64,000 nt of DNA, from NCBI RefSeq assembly GCF_040546025.1, contig NZ_JBEPNA010000008.1, positions 1 to 64,000 of the forward strand, written 5' to 3'. The DNA comes from Marisediminicola sp040546025. GTDB taxonomy: Bacteria > Actinomycetota > Actinomycetes > Actinomycetales > Microbacteriaceae. Of the stretch, positions 34,924 through 43,130 are shown piece after piece. The notes under the pieces are model-generated. The model did not search any database. It was given only the letters and a program-made list of their open reading frames with translations, and was not told the origin of the DNA. Every line of letters starts with the position of its first letter. Within the stretch, counting starts at the first letter, position 1. The position numbers were made by a program, and so were the translations under genes.

Positions 34924-35768
34924 CGTCGGAGCTCGAGGGTGCAGCACTTGACCCCGCCGCCGCCGAGCAGCAGCTCGGAGAGGTCGACGCCAATGGGGTT
35001 GTAGCCGCGTTCGCGCAGCTGGCGCTCGAAGTCGGTCGCCCGTGATGCAATCACGACGTTGTATCCGTCGCTGAAGGAGTTGAGCCCGAGCACGGACGCG
35101 TCCTCCTCGTTCACGAGCACCGCATCCGGGAACCGTGCGCGCAATGTCGCGAGGCCCTCCTCGTCGAAGGCGCTCGGCAGGTACGCGATGTTCTCGTCGT
35201 CGAGCACGGCGATCGCCGTGTCGAGGTGGTAGAAGCTCGGGTTGACGAGGTTGAGGGTGACGACCTCGCGGCCGTAGATGCTCGCGATCTCCTCGTGGCT
35301 GTTCGAGGCGCTGCGGAAACCGGTCCCGGCGAGGATCACGCCGCCGACGAGAAGGAAGTCGCCTTCGCCCTCGTTGACGTTCTCGGGAACGCGCACATCG
35401 AAGTCGTTGGCGCCGAACCAGTCCATGTATGCGGGGCCTTCGGGCTGGCGCTCCAGATAGGTGAAGCTCGCGCCGTAGGCGATGTTGTCGATGACGAAGC
35501 CGCCGTTCGCCGCGTAGACCATGTCGGGCAGCCCGTCGATGGGGTCGATCAGGTGCACGTCGAAGCCGAGGCCAATGTAGGTGTCGTAGAGCGACTGCCA
35601 CTGCCGCACGGCGAGAGATGTGTCGGTCGGCAGCGCCGGGTCCATCCACGGGTTGATCCGGTAGACGACCGTGAAGAACTCTGGCTTGCACATGAGCACT
35701 GTGCGCTTGGTTGCGATGCGGGCGGGGGTGGCGGGGGCGACGTCTGTCGCGGGGCTTGTGGCCGACAC
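34920..35768 (-). CDS. ddaH: Dimethylargininase (DDAH) / arginine-hydrolase family protein
   Basis: The protein has 282 residues of the amidinotransferase (GME) fold. FFTVVYRINPWMDP, NGGFVIDN, FYHLDTAIAVL (catalytic His) and GGGGVKCCT (catalytic Cys near the C-terminus) are visible. DDAH hydrolyses methylated arginines to citrulline. Its partner, however, is ornithine aminotransferase, which would need ornithine, so an arginine dihydrolase-like activity is a real alternative. The GTG at 35768 has GAAGGAG upstream; longer readings enter the promoter of the AsnC gene. Confidence 0.85.
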   Translation of the reverse strand: MSATSPATDVAPATPARIATKRTVLMCKPEFFTVVYRINPWMDPALPTDTSLAVRQWQSLYDTYIGLGFDVHLIDPIDGLPDMVYAANGGFVIDNIAYGASFTYLERQPEGPAYMDWFGANDFDVRVPENVNEGEGDFLLVGGVILAGTGFRSASNSHEEIASIYGREVVTLNLVNPSFYHLDTAIAVLDDENIAYLPSAFDEEGLATLRARFPDAVLVNEEDASVLGLNSFSDGYNVVIASRATDFERQLRERGYNPIGVDLSELLLGGGGVKCCTLELRR

Positions 35769-35894
35769 GGAAGGCTCCTTCGTGAGTCTGGATGTGCGGG
35801 GGTCGCTCCAGTCTCGCACGCACACATCCGATTTTTTCGGCAGAAGAGCGCACGAAATCACCATCATGCTCGTGGTGTGCACAAGTATTCCGCG

Positions 35895-35900
35895 TAGAGT
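35895..35900 (+). promoter_or_regulatory. -10 box of the AsnC gene (leaderless)
   Basis: TAGAGT, six bases, ATG at 35907. Confidence 0.6.
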
Positions 35901-35906
35901 CGCCTA

Positions 35907-36344
35907 ATGGACAGTCTCGACCACGGCATCATCGATCTTCTCCGCCAGAATGCCCGCGCCGGGTACGGCGACATCGGGGAGGTCATCGGCCTCTCCGCCT
36001 CCGCCGTCAAACGTCGCGTCGACCGTCTCGTGGCAGACCGGGTCATCCGCGGCTTCACGATCCAGGTCGACCCGGCGGTCGACGGGCTCGCGACCGAGGC
36101 CTACGTCGAGCTGTTCTGCCGCGGCACGGTCGCCCCCGACGAGTTGCGCCGCATCCTGTCCGGGGTACCGGAGGTCGTGGATGCCGGAACCGTCACGGGG
36201 TCGGCGGATGCGATCGTGCACATGCGCTCACGCGACATCCCGTCGCTTGAACTCGCTCTGGAGAAGGTGCGGATCGCCCCCAACGTCGACCACACGCGCA
36301 GCGCGATCGTGCTCTCCCGGCTCATCCACCGACAGCACGACTGA
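35907..36344 (+). CDS. AsnC/Lrp family transcriptional regulator
   Basis: The protein has 145 residues. The helix-turn-helix is about 18-40 (GYGDIGEVIGLSASAVKRRV), followed by an AsnC-type ligand domain. It is divergent from ddaH-rocD and probably senses arginine or ornithine to control them; this is positional inference. The ATG follows TAGAGT by six bases, giving a leaderless message. A TGTGCACA palindrome (35876-35883) precedes the box. Confidence 0.9.
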   Translation: MDSLDHGIIDLLRQNARAGYGDIGEVIGLSASAVKRRVDRLVADRVIRGFTIQVDPAVDGLATEAYVELFCRGTVAPDELRRILSGVPEVVDAGTVTGSADAIVHMRSRDIPSLELALEKVRIAPNVDHTRSAIVLSRLIHRQHD

Positions 36345-36350
36345 CCCGCC

Positions 36351-37199
36351 TCAGGACAGGATGTCCTTCGTGAGGAAACGTGCGTAGGCGAACGCCCCGA
36401 ATACTGCGATGTACCCGGCCTGGAGCAGGGCGTTGTCGCCGAATGACGCCCAGGAGATCGGATCCCGCAGCAGGTCGACGAACCCCAACCAGTAGTGGCT
36501 GAACAGCCACGGGTGCAGCCACTCCAGTTGCGGCAGCGCCCCCACGATCTGCGCCGCGACAGCGAGCGTTATGGTGGCCGCCATCGCGCCCACCGGCACA
36601 TCCGTGACGGTGGAGAAGAACAGGCCGATGGCGGAGAGCCCGAGCAGCGAGACCGTGACGTAGCCGGCGATGGCGAGGAACCGCACGAGCGCCTCGCCGA
36701 CGCCGATCGTCGTGCCCGACAGAAGTGTGACAGGTCCGACCGGGAAGAGCAGCGCGCCGACGACGGTTCCGGCGACGACGACGGTCAGCGCCGCCGCGAC
36801 GCAGAACGCCGCCGCGCCGATGTACTTCACGACGAGCAGCCGCACCCGCCCGGAGGGCGCGATCAGCAGGTAGCGGAGGGTACAGTGGCTGGCCTCGCCG
36901 GCGATCGTGTCGCCCGCGACGACGCCGATCGTGAGCGGCAGGAAGAGTGGGATCGCCACGATCAGCGCCGTCACACCGACAAACAGCCCATTCTGGCTGA
37001 CCTGGTCGAGGAAGGCGGGTCCGCGGCCGGGACGCGGCGACGACGACAGCCGGATGGCGGCGGCGATCAGGATCGGGATGGCGGCGAGCGCAAGAAGCAG
37101 CGCCCAGGTGCGCCGGCGACGGAACAGCACCCACAGCTCCGAGCGCAGCAGCGCCCCGCCCGACTCCCCGCGGGGCGCTGCCGACACGTCACTGGGCAA
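36351..37199 (-). CDS. ABC-2 type transporter permease
   Basis: The protein has 282 residues with about six helices. Features are the cytoplasmic N-terminus LLRSELWVLFRRRRTW and a membrane core starting ALLLALAAIPILIAAA. The TTG at 37199 is chosen because GAGGGG precedes it by eight bases and its start overlaps the ATPase stop by 11 bases; a GTG at 37187 lacks a ribosome site. It forms an exporter with the ATPase. The 3' end is convergent with the AsnC gene, 6 bases away. Confidence 0.87.
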   Translation of the reverse strand: MPSDVSAAPRGESGGALLRSELWVLFRRRRTWALLLALAAIPILIAAAIRLSSSPRPGRGPAFLDQVSQNGLFVGVTALIVAIPLFLPLTIGVVAGDTIAGEASHCTLRYLLIAPSGRVRLLVVKYIGAAAFCVAAALTVVVAGTVVGALLFPVGPVTLLSGTTIGVGEALVRFLAIAGYVTVSLLGLSAIGLFFSTVTDVPVGAMAATITLAVAAQIVGALPQLEWLHPWLFSHYWLGFVDLLRDPISWASFGDNALLQAGYIAVFGAFAYARFLTKDILS

Positions 37200-38208
37200 T
37201 GTCGAACCCCTCGCCGGTCAGCGCGACAAAGCGCTCCTCGAGGCTGGCCCGCTGCACCGAGAAGCCGCGCACCCGCACACCGTCGACGACGAGCGCCGCG
37301 ACGATGGCCTCCGGGGCGGGGAGTCCACCCGGCCCGCCACCCGGGGCCGAGGCTCCCTCCGCAGCATCCGCTCCGCTCGATGGCGCCAGCGTCGCGGTGA
37401 CGAGGAAGCCGGCGTCGGGCTCCGGGGCGGTCCTCGACTCGAGGCCGAGCCGCGCGAGAACGCGCATCGCCCCCGCGCCGTCGGGGGTGAGCAGGCGGAT
37501 GCGTGCCTCCCCCACCCGGCGGAGCTCGTCGAGGGTGCCCTGCGCGACGAGTCCGCCGACGCTCATCACCGCCGCATGGGTGCACATCTGCTCGATCTCG
37601 GCCAGCAGGTGGCTCGAGACGAAGACGGTCGTGCCGCCGTCGGTCAGCGTGCGGATGAGATGGCGCACCTCCCGGGTGCCCTGCGGGTCCAGTCCGTTCG
37701 TCGGCTCGTCGAGCACGAGGAGTTCGCGTGGGACCAGCAAGGCATTCGCGATGCCGAGGCGCTGCTTCATGCCGAGCGAATAGGCCCCGACCTTCTTGCC
37801 CGCCGCGTGGCTGAGCCCGACCCGGTCGAGGGCCGCGTCGACCCGCGCGCGGCGGGTGGCCGAGGGCGCGCCCCGATCGGCGCTGTCGAGTCGGCGCAGG
37901 TTTGCCGAGCCCGACAGGAAGGGGTAGAAGCCGGGTCCCTCGACGAGAGCCCCGACGCGGGGGAGCACCTCCGGCAGATGCCGGGGCACCTCGCTGCCCA
38001 GCACGCGCACCTCGCCGCTCGAGGGGGCGACCAGGCCGAGCATCATGCGGATGCTCGTGGTCTTGCCAGAGCCGTTGGGCCCGAGGAATCCGAACACCGA
38101 GCCGCGCGGGACGGCGAGGTCGATCTGGTTCACGGCCGTCTGGCTGCCGAAACGCTTGGTCAGCCCACTCGTCTCGATCGCGAGCTCACGGTCGCCGGTG
38201 GTCGTCAC
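37189..38208 (-). CDS. ABC transporter ATP-binding protein
   Basis: The protein has 339 residues. Walker A GPNGSGKTTS, signature YSLGMKQRLGIA, Walker B LLVLDEPTNGLD. A C-terminal extension of ~100 residues (with an Ala/Gly/Pro stretch) follows the nucleotide-binding domain. The GTG at 38208 overlaps the stop of the preceding LolA-like gene (GTGA), and the long in-frame sequence upstream belongs to that gene's opposite reading. It works with the ABC-2 permease downstream. Confidence 0.92.
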   Translation of the reverse strand: MTTTGDRELAIETSGLTKRFGSQTAVNQIDLAVPRGSVFGFLGPNGSGKTTSIRMMLGLVAPSSGEVRVLGSEVPRHLPEVLPRVGALVEGPGFYPFLSGSANLRRLDSADRGAPSATRRARVDAALDRVGLSHAAGKKVGAYSLGMKQRLGIANALLVPRELLVLDEPTNGLDPQGTREVRHLIRTLTDGGTTVFVSSHLLAEIEQMCTHAAVMSVGGLVAQGTLDELRRVGEARIRLLTPDGAGAMRVLARLGLESRTAPEPDAGFLVTATLAPSSGADAAEGASAPGGGPGGLPAPEAIVAALVVDGVRVRGFSVQRASLEERFVALTGEGFDIAQ

Positions 38209-39269
38209 CGACCGATGGCCGCATCCAGCAGTTGCTCGGGCGACACCGCCCCCGCGAACACGCGTCCGTCGTCGGTCAGCAGAACATTCACGAGGGCCGT
38301 GCTCAGGAGCCGGCCGCCGTCCACCGGCTCGGTCGCTGCGGTGTAGACCGGCGACTCGACGAGGCCAGCGGGCAGGTCCGCCGCCGGCAGCTCGACTATT
38401 GAGCTCCATCCCTCGCCCGACACGGTGTGGTCGGGGGCCTCCGCGGTGTCGGCGTCGGGCTTCGGCCCCGCGCGCACGGTGTACTCGGTGACGGTGGCGC
38501 CGGGCGGAGGCGCGAACGCAAACAAGTCGTCGTCGGGGCTCTCCAGCGTCAGCTGCGTGAACGCCACGCGAAACGCGGGGGCGTCCTGCCCGCTCGCCAC
38601 GATTTCGAACGCCAGCGGGAGGCCGGTCCCGGAATCGACCGCGATTGACACGGAGCCGACGAGCGTCTGCGTGTCCCGCGGGGTGAGGACGAGCTCGTAG
38701 GCGGGGCGCCCGGCGACCGTCGCGTCGGTGCCGACGGTGACGACCGTGGTCGGATCAAGTTCGGCGAGCACCCGGTCGGCGAGCTCTCCCGGGGTCGGCG
38801 CCGCACCGGCATCCGGCATCGACTTCGCGGCGCCCTCGGCGTAGTCGGCGGGGAGCAGGACGTGCGTCGCGGTGCGGTCGCTCGAGTCGTAGACCCAAAG
38901 CTCGCCGCCGTTGCGGACGACGTTGCGCTCGGCGAGCTGGTCGAAGACCTGCACCCGGGCGAGGTCCGGGCCGTTGACGAAGACGCGTGCGGTGTGCGAT
39001 CCCGTGAGGAGTTCGAGGGCCGAGGAAATGTCCGGCTCGGACCCGGTCCGCGGGCCGGAGACGCCCGACAGGTCCGGGAGGCCGAGGGCGGATTTCTGCT
39101 CCATCGTGCCGGAGAAGGCATCGACGTCGGAGGTGGCGACGAGCTCGAGGAGCTCGCCGGGAGAGACGTCGGGAAGGTCAACGGCGGCCGTGGCACCGAG
39201 CGGCGCGAGGATGGCCCCGCCGACGATGACGGCGGGAATGATCGCAGCGGGCAGCCACCGGGAATTCAT
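38205..39269 (-). CDS. LolA/RseB-like secreted lipoprotein-carrier protein
   Basis: The protein has 354 residues. The N-terminal signal (SRWLPAAIIPAVIVGGAILAP) is followed by a region like DUF2092/LolA-RseB folds: LLELVATSDVDAFSGTMEQKSALGLPDL, LARVQVFDQLAERNVVRNGG, ELWVYDSSDRTATHVLLP. Such proteins bind lipid-like ligands outside the membrane. It is the first gene of a three-gene operon with the ABC-2 exporter, so it may pair with it. TAGCCT lies six bases before the ATG. Confidence 0.83.
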   Translation of the reverse strand: MNSRWLPAAIIPAVIVGGAILAPLGATAAVDLPDVSPGELLELVATSDVDAFSGTMEQKSALGLPDLSGVSGPRTGSEPDISSALELLTGSHTARVFVNGPDLARVQVFDQLAERNVVRNGGELWVYDSSDRTATHVLLPADYAEGAAKSMPDAGAAPTPGELADRVLAELDPTTVVTVGTDATVAGRPAYELVLTPRDTQTLVGSVSIAVDSGTGLPLAFEIVASGQDAPAFRVAFTQLTLESPDDDLFAFAPPPGATVTEYTVRAGPKPDADTAEAPDHTVSGEGWSSIVELPAADLPAGLVESPVYTAATEPVDGGRLLSTALVNVLLTDDGRVFAGAVSPEQLLDAAIGR

Positions 39270-39275
39270 CCCATT

Positions 39276-39281
39276 AGGCTA
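39276..39281 (-). promoter_or_regulatory. -10 box of the LolA-like gene (leaderless)
   Basis: On the minus strand TAGCCT, six bases, ATG at 39269. Confidence 0.6.
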
Positions 39282-39363
39282 CGCCCGGGCCACAGACGGC
39301 GACAGGCCCAGAAGCAACCCGAAGTTACGCCCCTGGGGCCCGTCGGACGGTGACCGCTGGTGG

Positions 39364-39819
39364 TCAGCGCGCCACGTCGCCGCGCCACGCGCCCGTCGGG
39401 GCGCTGCGGTCCTCGATGAACTTCTTGAAGTGCTTCAGGTCGGACTTGATGACGTGGTCGTCGACTCCGAAGACAGCGCCGACTTTCTCGAGGAACCCCT
39501 CGGCCTCCCAGTCGAGCTGCACGGTGACGCGTGAGCTCGTGTCGCTGAGCTTGTGGAAGGTGACAACGCCCGCGTGGTCCTCGTCGCCGCCGGTGCTGTT
39601 CCACGCGACACGCTCGTCCGCGTGCTGCTCGGTGATCGTCGCGTCGAATTCGCGCTCCACGCCGGCGATCTTGACCTTCCAGTGCGTGTGCGTGTCGTCG
39701 ATCTGCTTGATTGACTCGACGAAGCTCAGGAACTGCGGGAAGGACTCGAATTGGGTCCACTGGTTGTAGGCGATGCCCACGGGAACGTCGACGTCGATTG
39801 CTTCGATAACCTGGGTCAT
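39364..39819 (-). CDS. SRPBCC family protein (cyclase/dehydrase-like)
   Basis: The protein has 151 residues. N-terminus VIEAIDVDVPVGIAYNQWTQFESFPQFL and VEREFDATITEQHADERVAW match the START-like fold. Function is unknown. It lies 48 bases after dps and is probably co-transcribed, which would tie it to stress responses (inference). Confidence 0.85.
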   Translation of the reverse strand: MTQVIEAIDVDVPVGIAYNQWTQFESFPQFLSFVESIKQIDDTHTHWKVKIAGVEREFDATITEQHADERVAWNSTGGDEDHAGVVTFHKLSDTSSRVTVQLDWEAEGFLEKVGAVFGVDDHVIKSDLKHFKKFIEDRSAPTGAWRGDVAR

Positions 39820-39867
39820 TTCATGCTCCTTCGGTTGTTGGTGCCGGTAGATCTGGAGGGGGCGCTG

Positions 39868-40338
39868 CTACTTCTTGCTGGCGCGCGTGCGCGGCTTCGC
39901 GTTCTCGGCACTGACCATCCAGGCGAACTGCTCGAGCTTCTCGATGATCGCGTGCAGGATGTCGGCACTTGTCGGGTCTTCTTCATCGATCTCGTCGTGC
40001 ACGCCGCGAATGGTTGCCACGGTCGCCTCGAGCCGCTCGGTGATGAGGTCCACGACCTTCGCCGTGTCCACCTCGTCTCCGGGGAACTTCGGCAGGGTCG
40101 TCCGGGCGACGACGGTTTCGCTGCGCCCATCCGGCATCCCGTGCAGGGCGCGCATGCGCTCGGCGACCTGGTCGGAGAACTCGCGGGCCGCGTCGATGAT
40201 CTCGTCGAGCTGCAGGTGGAGGTCGCGGAAGTTCTTGCCGACGACGCTCCAGTGGGCCTGCTTGCCCTGCAGGTGGAGCTCGATCAGGTCGACGAGGACC
40301 TTCTGGAGATTGTCATCGAGCGTTTGTGACGCTTTCAT
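39868..40338 (-). CDS. dps: Dps-family ferritin-like DNA-protection protein
   Basis: The protein has 156 residues. The ferroxidase region reads QAHWSVVGKNFRDLHLQLDEI, with His, Asp and Glu ligands at the subunit interface. It oxidises iron with peroxide and shields DNA. The Lys/Arg-rich C-terminal tail (RTRASKK) can bind DNA. The ATG at 40338 has GGAAGGAA upstream and is preferred over one ten codons earlier that lacks a site. Confidence 0.9.
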   Translation of the reverse strand: MKASQTLDDNLQKVLVDLIELHLQGKQAHWSVVGKNFRDLHLQLDEIIDAAREFSDQVAERMRALHGMPDGRSETVVARTTLPKFPGDEVDTAKVVDLITERLEATVATIRGVHDEIDEEDPTSADILHAIIEKLEQFAWMVSAENAKPRTRASKK

Positions 40339-40401
40339 GCGTGTTCCTTCCGGTTGGTAGTCCACCAAAGCAAGCGGAATTGGGTGTTACCTGTGAGGCG
40401 C

Positions 40402-41826
40402 TTAGACGCCGCGGTCGACGGGGAGCCGCCCGCGACGCACGGCGACGACCAGGCTCGCGTGGTCCGCCTCGGTCTGGTCGGCGTAGGCGCGCGCGAAGCT
40501 GGCGAACGCGAGATCGAGGTTGTCGCCCTTGCCCGCGTAGCCCGCGATCATCGAGGCGCCGCTCGTGCGCGCGTGGCCCTTCGCGAGCAGTCGGCCGCAC
40601 ACCGTGACGTAGTCGGCCATCGCCGCCGCCCCGATCGCGTCGAGCGGGATCGTGCCCTTCATGTTGCGAAATTGCCGCACGTAGTACTGGCGGCCCTCCA
40701 CGGTCGCCCAGCCCAGCAGCGGGTCGCTCACGGTCTGCAGTGCCTGCTGGTACTCGACGACCCTTTGGCCCTGGTGCGCGTGCCAGGCGGAGCCGCCGTG
40801 CACAAATGGCGCGATGACCGAGCGCCTGGCCTGCTTCAACTGAAGGAAGAGCACGTCGTCGGGGCTCGAGCCCTCGCACAGCGCCACGAAGGCGCGCAGG
40901 CCGACGCTGCCGACGCCGACGACCTTGTTGGCGATGTCGAGCAGCGTGTAGCCGCCGAGCACGCGCCGCCAGTGCGGCGCGAGGGTTTCGAGGTACCCGT
41001 CGAGCGCCTCGGCGACCAGCTCCGACTCGTCGTCGCTCAGATGCGAGATGAGCGGCGGCTCCTCGACGATGCGCCGTCTGCCGTTCTCCTCGGTCGCGAA
41101 TCGCGGAACCGCGCGGTCGCTCGTGCGACGTCTGGCACGCTCCGCTGCCTTGTCGATGCCCTTGTGCAGGGACAGATCGGTCGTCACGGCGTGCAGCCGG
41201 TCGACGTCGAGCCGTTGGAAGGAGCGGTCGAGCAACGACTGCTCCGCGAGTTCGCACACGTGCTCGCGATAGGCGCGCACGCAGGACTCCACGGCCGTGC
41301 GGCACTGCTCCTCGGTGAACGCATTCTGCCGTCCGGCCACCCAGATGCTCGCGACGAGGCGACGCAGGTCCCACTCCCAGGCCCCGGGATGCGCCTCGTC
41401 GAAGTCGTTGAGGTCGATGACGAGGTCACGCTCGGGCGAAGCGTAGAAGCCGAAGTTGCCCACGTGGGCGTCGCCGCAGATCACCGGGGTGATGCCCGTC
41501 GCCGGCAGGGCCGCGAAATCGTTCGCCATGACGATCGCCGTGCCGCGCAGGAATCCGTAGGGCGAGGCAATCATCCGTCCGACCCGCAGGGGGATCAGCC
41601 GCTCCTGCCGCCCTTCATGGGACTGGAGCACGAGGTCGATCGGATCAATTCGGTCGACGGTCGGCTCCCAGTCGGCAAGGGAGGACCGTGGCACTGCCTT
41701 CCGCATGCGCTTGCCGAGCGCATACCGCTCGGTTCGCGGGGTCGGGGTGCGCCGGAGTGAGCCGTAGTCGTCACCGCTTACTGCGGCATGCACGACGTGG
41801 CCGTTCGGATCCCCATTCTTTGCCAT
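40402..41826 (-). CDS. DUF2252 family protein
   Basis: The protein has 474 residues, the full family length. GDAHVGNFGFYASPERDLVIDLNDFDEA resembles a kinase-like catalytic core (H-x-x-N plus DxND-type acid). The role is unknown; related proteins may be phosphotransferases. It follows the GntR gene by 35 bases containing a 16-bp palindrome, and is upstream of dps. Confidence 0.88.
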   Translation of the reverse strand: MAKNGDPNGHVVHAAVSGDDYGSLRRTPTPRTERYALGKRMRKAVPRSSLADWEPTVDRIDPIDLVLQSHEGRQERLIPLRVGRMIASPYGFLRGTAIVMANDFAALPATGITPVICGDAHVGNFGFYASPERDLVIDLNDFDEAHPGAWEWDLRRLVASIWVAGRQNAFTEEQCRTAVESCVRAYREHVCELAEQSLLDRSFQRLDVDRLHAVTTDLSLHKGIDKAAERARRRTSDRAVPRFATEENGRRRIVEEPPLISHLSDDESELVAEALDGYLETLAPHWRRVLGGYTLLDIANKVVGVGSVGLRAFVALCEGSSPDDVLFLQLKQARRSVIAPFVHGGSAWHAHQGQRVVEYQQALQTVSDPLLGWATVEGRQYYVRQFRNMKGTIPLDAIGAAAMADYVTVCGRLLAKGHARTSGASMIAGYAGKGDNLDLAFASFARAYADQTEADHASLVVAVRRGRLPVDRGV

Positions 41827-41841
41827 GGCACCATGGTGCCA
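41826..41841. promoter_or_regulatory. 16-bp perfect palindrome at the DUF2252 start
   Basis: TGGCACCATGGTGCCA is fully self-complementary and overlaps the ATG of the DUF2252 gene. It lies 20 bases from the stop of the GntR-type regulator. It could be that regulator's operator or a translation-blocking hairpin. The function is inferred. Confidence 0.5.
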
Positions 41842-41861
41842 CCCCGACAGCGACCCGCGGG

Positions 41862-42224
41862 TCAGCGGTCGGCGCTCAACGCCGCCCTGGCCAGGTCGAG
41901 GGCGGCATCCGGCTCCACCCTCAGCTCGCGGATGCGCTGCGCGAACACGGTCGCCGCCGCTTGCGCTTGGCGCTGGGTGGCGTCGCCCGTTGCGGCGATG
42001 AAGGTGCCCCGTCGTCCGCGCGTCTCGATGACCTCGTCGCGCTCAAGCTCACGGTAGCTGCGGGCCACGGTGTTGGGTGCGATGCCGAGTTCGTCGGCGA
42101 GACCCCTCACGGTCGGCAGCTTCGCCCCTGGCACGAGCGTCCCGGCGCGCACCGCCTGGATGATCTGCACCCGGATCTGCTCGAACGGCGGCATGCTCGA
42201 CGCGGCGTCGATCGCGAGATTCAT
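41862..42224 (-). CDS. GntR family regulator (YtrA subfamily)
   Basis: The protein has 120 residues. The winged helix is PPFEQIRVQIIQAVRAGTL, followed by LPTVRGLADELGIAPNTVAR. The short C-terminal part with no large effector domain is YtrA-like, a subfamily often tied to ABC transporters. The ATG at 42224 has GGAGAG upstream and overlaps the preceding gene's stop (ATGA). Targets are unknown; the palindrome at 41826-41841 is a candidate. Confidence 0.87.
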   Translation of the reverse strand: MNLAIDAASSMPPFEQIRVQIIQAVRAGTLVPGAKLPTVRGLADELGIAPNTVARSYRELERDEVIETRGRRGTFIAATGDATQRQAQAAATVFAQRIRELRVEPDAALDLARAALSADR

Positions 42225-43060
42225 GGTTCTCTCCGTTCCTCGATTACCCTGATCAGGGCCTGCACTGGTGCGTGATCCGACGGCCACGACCCGTCGTACC
42301 GGGTCACATTGATGGCCGCCTTCACAACCTCGAAGGCGCCTCCGACGAGGATCCAGTCGATGCGCTTCCCGCCCCGCGTCGGTGCGTGATAATGCGGAGC
42401 GGTGCCCCACTCGTCGCTGAGCCTCTCGTGGGCGGCCCGCCAGGAGTCGCGCAGCAGCCCCTTCGCGACGAGCACGCGGTGTTCCGCGCCGCCGGCATCC
42501 GCATTGAAATCCCCGATGACCACGGCTGGCACCGTGCTGCGTTTGACGAGCTCCCTGATGGCCTCGGCGGAACGCTCCCTCGACCGGGCATGGACGTGGT
42601 CGAAGTGGGTGTTGATGGAGAGGAACACCGTGCCGGTGGCGGTGTCGCGGAAGGTCGCGCGCACGACCACGCGGGGAATCTGATTGCCCCAGGTGACCGA
42701 GCCGGCCAGCGCGGGGGTGTCGGACAGCGCCCTCTGGCTCCAGTGGAGCAGCTCCAGCCGGCGCGTGTCGTAGAAGATCACGGAGTGCTCGCCACTGTGG
42801 TCTGCCCGGCGGCCGTGCCCGACGAAACGGTAGTCGGTGCCGAGCGTGTCGGCGAGGAACAGCAGCTGGTCGGGCAGCGCCTCCTGGATGCCGAGGAGCG
42901 TCGGCCGCTCGCTCAGCAGGAGCCGCTGCACCAGTCCCATCCGGTGGGACCAGTTGTCGCTGCTGCGGGGGTTCACGTGCGGCATCCGCCGGCGAATGTT
43001 ATAGCTCATCACGTGCAGATCGGGGGCCTCGGCCGGGCCCACCAGCGGAGCATCCGTCAT
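42221..43060 (-). CDS. Endonuclease/exonuclease/phosphatase family protein
   Basis: The protein has 279 residues of the DNase I-like fold. LHVMSYNIRRR (metal Asn), TLLGIQEALPDQL (metal Glu), INTHFDH, VIGDFNADAGG and SDHAPVQALI match the active-site set. The target may be nucleic acid or a phosphoester. TACTCT lies six bases before the ATG at 43060, giving a leaderless start. It heads a minus-strand run continuing into the GntR, DUF2252 and Dps genes. Confidence 0.88.
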   Translation of the reverse strand: MTDAPLVGPAEAPDLHVMSYNIRRRMPHVNPRSSDNWSHRMGLVQRLLLSERPTLLGIQEALPDQLLFLADTLGTDYRFVGHGRRADHSGEHSVIFYDTRRLELLHWSQRALSDTPALAGSVTWGNQIPRVVVRATFRDTATGTVFLSINTHFDHVHARSRERSAEAIRELVKRSTVPAVVIGDFNADAGGAEHRVLVAKGLLRDSWRAAHERLSDEWGTAPHYHAPTRGGKRIDWILVGGAFEVVKAAINVTRYDGSWPSDHAPVQALIRVIEERREP

Positions 43061-43066
43061 CGTCCA

Positions 43067-43072
43067 AGAGTA
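43067..43072 (-). promoter_or_regulatory. -10 box of the EEP-family gene (leaderless)
   Basis: On the minus strand TACTCT, six bases, ATG at 43060. Confidence 0.6.
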
Positions 43073-43130
43073 CGGTCGGCAGCGGCGTAACAATTCCGTT
43101 CCTCACATCCAGCCGGGTGATGATGGAGTC

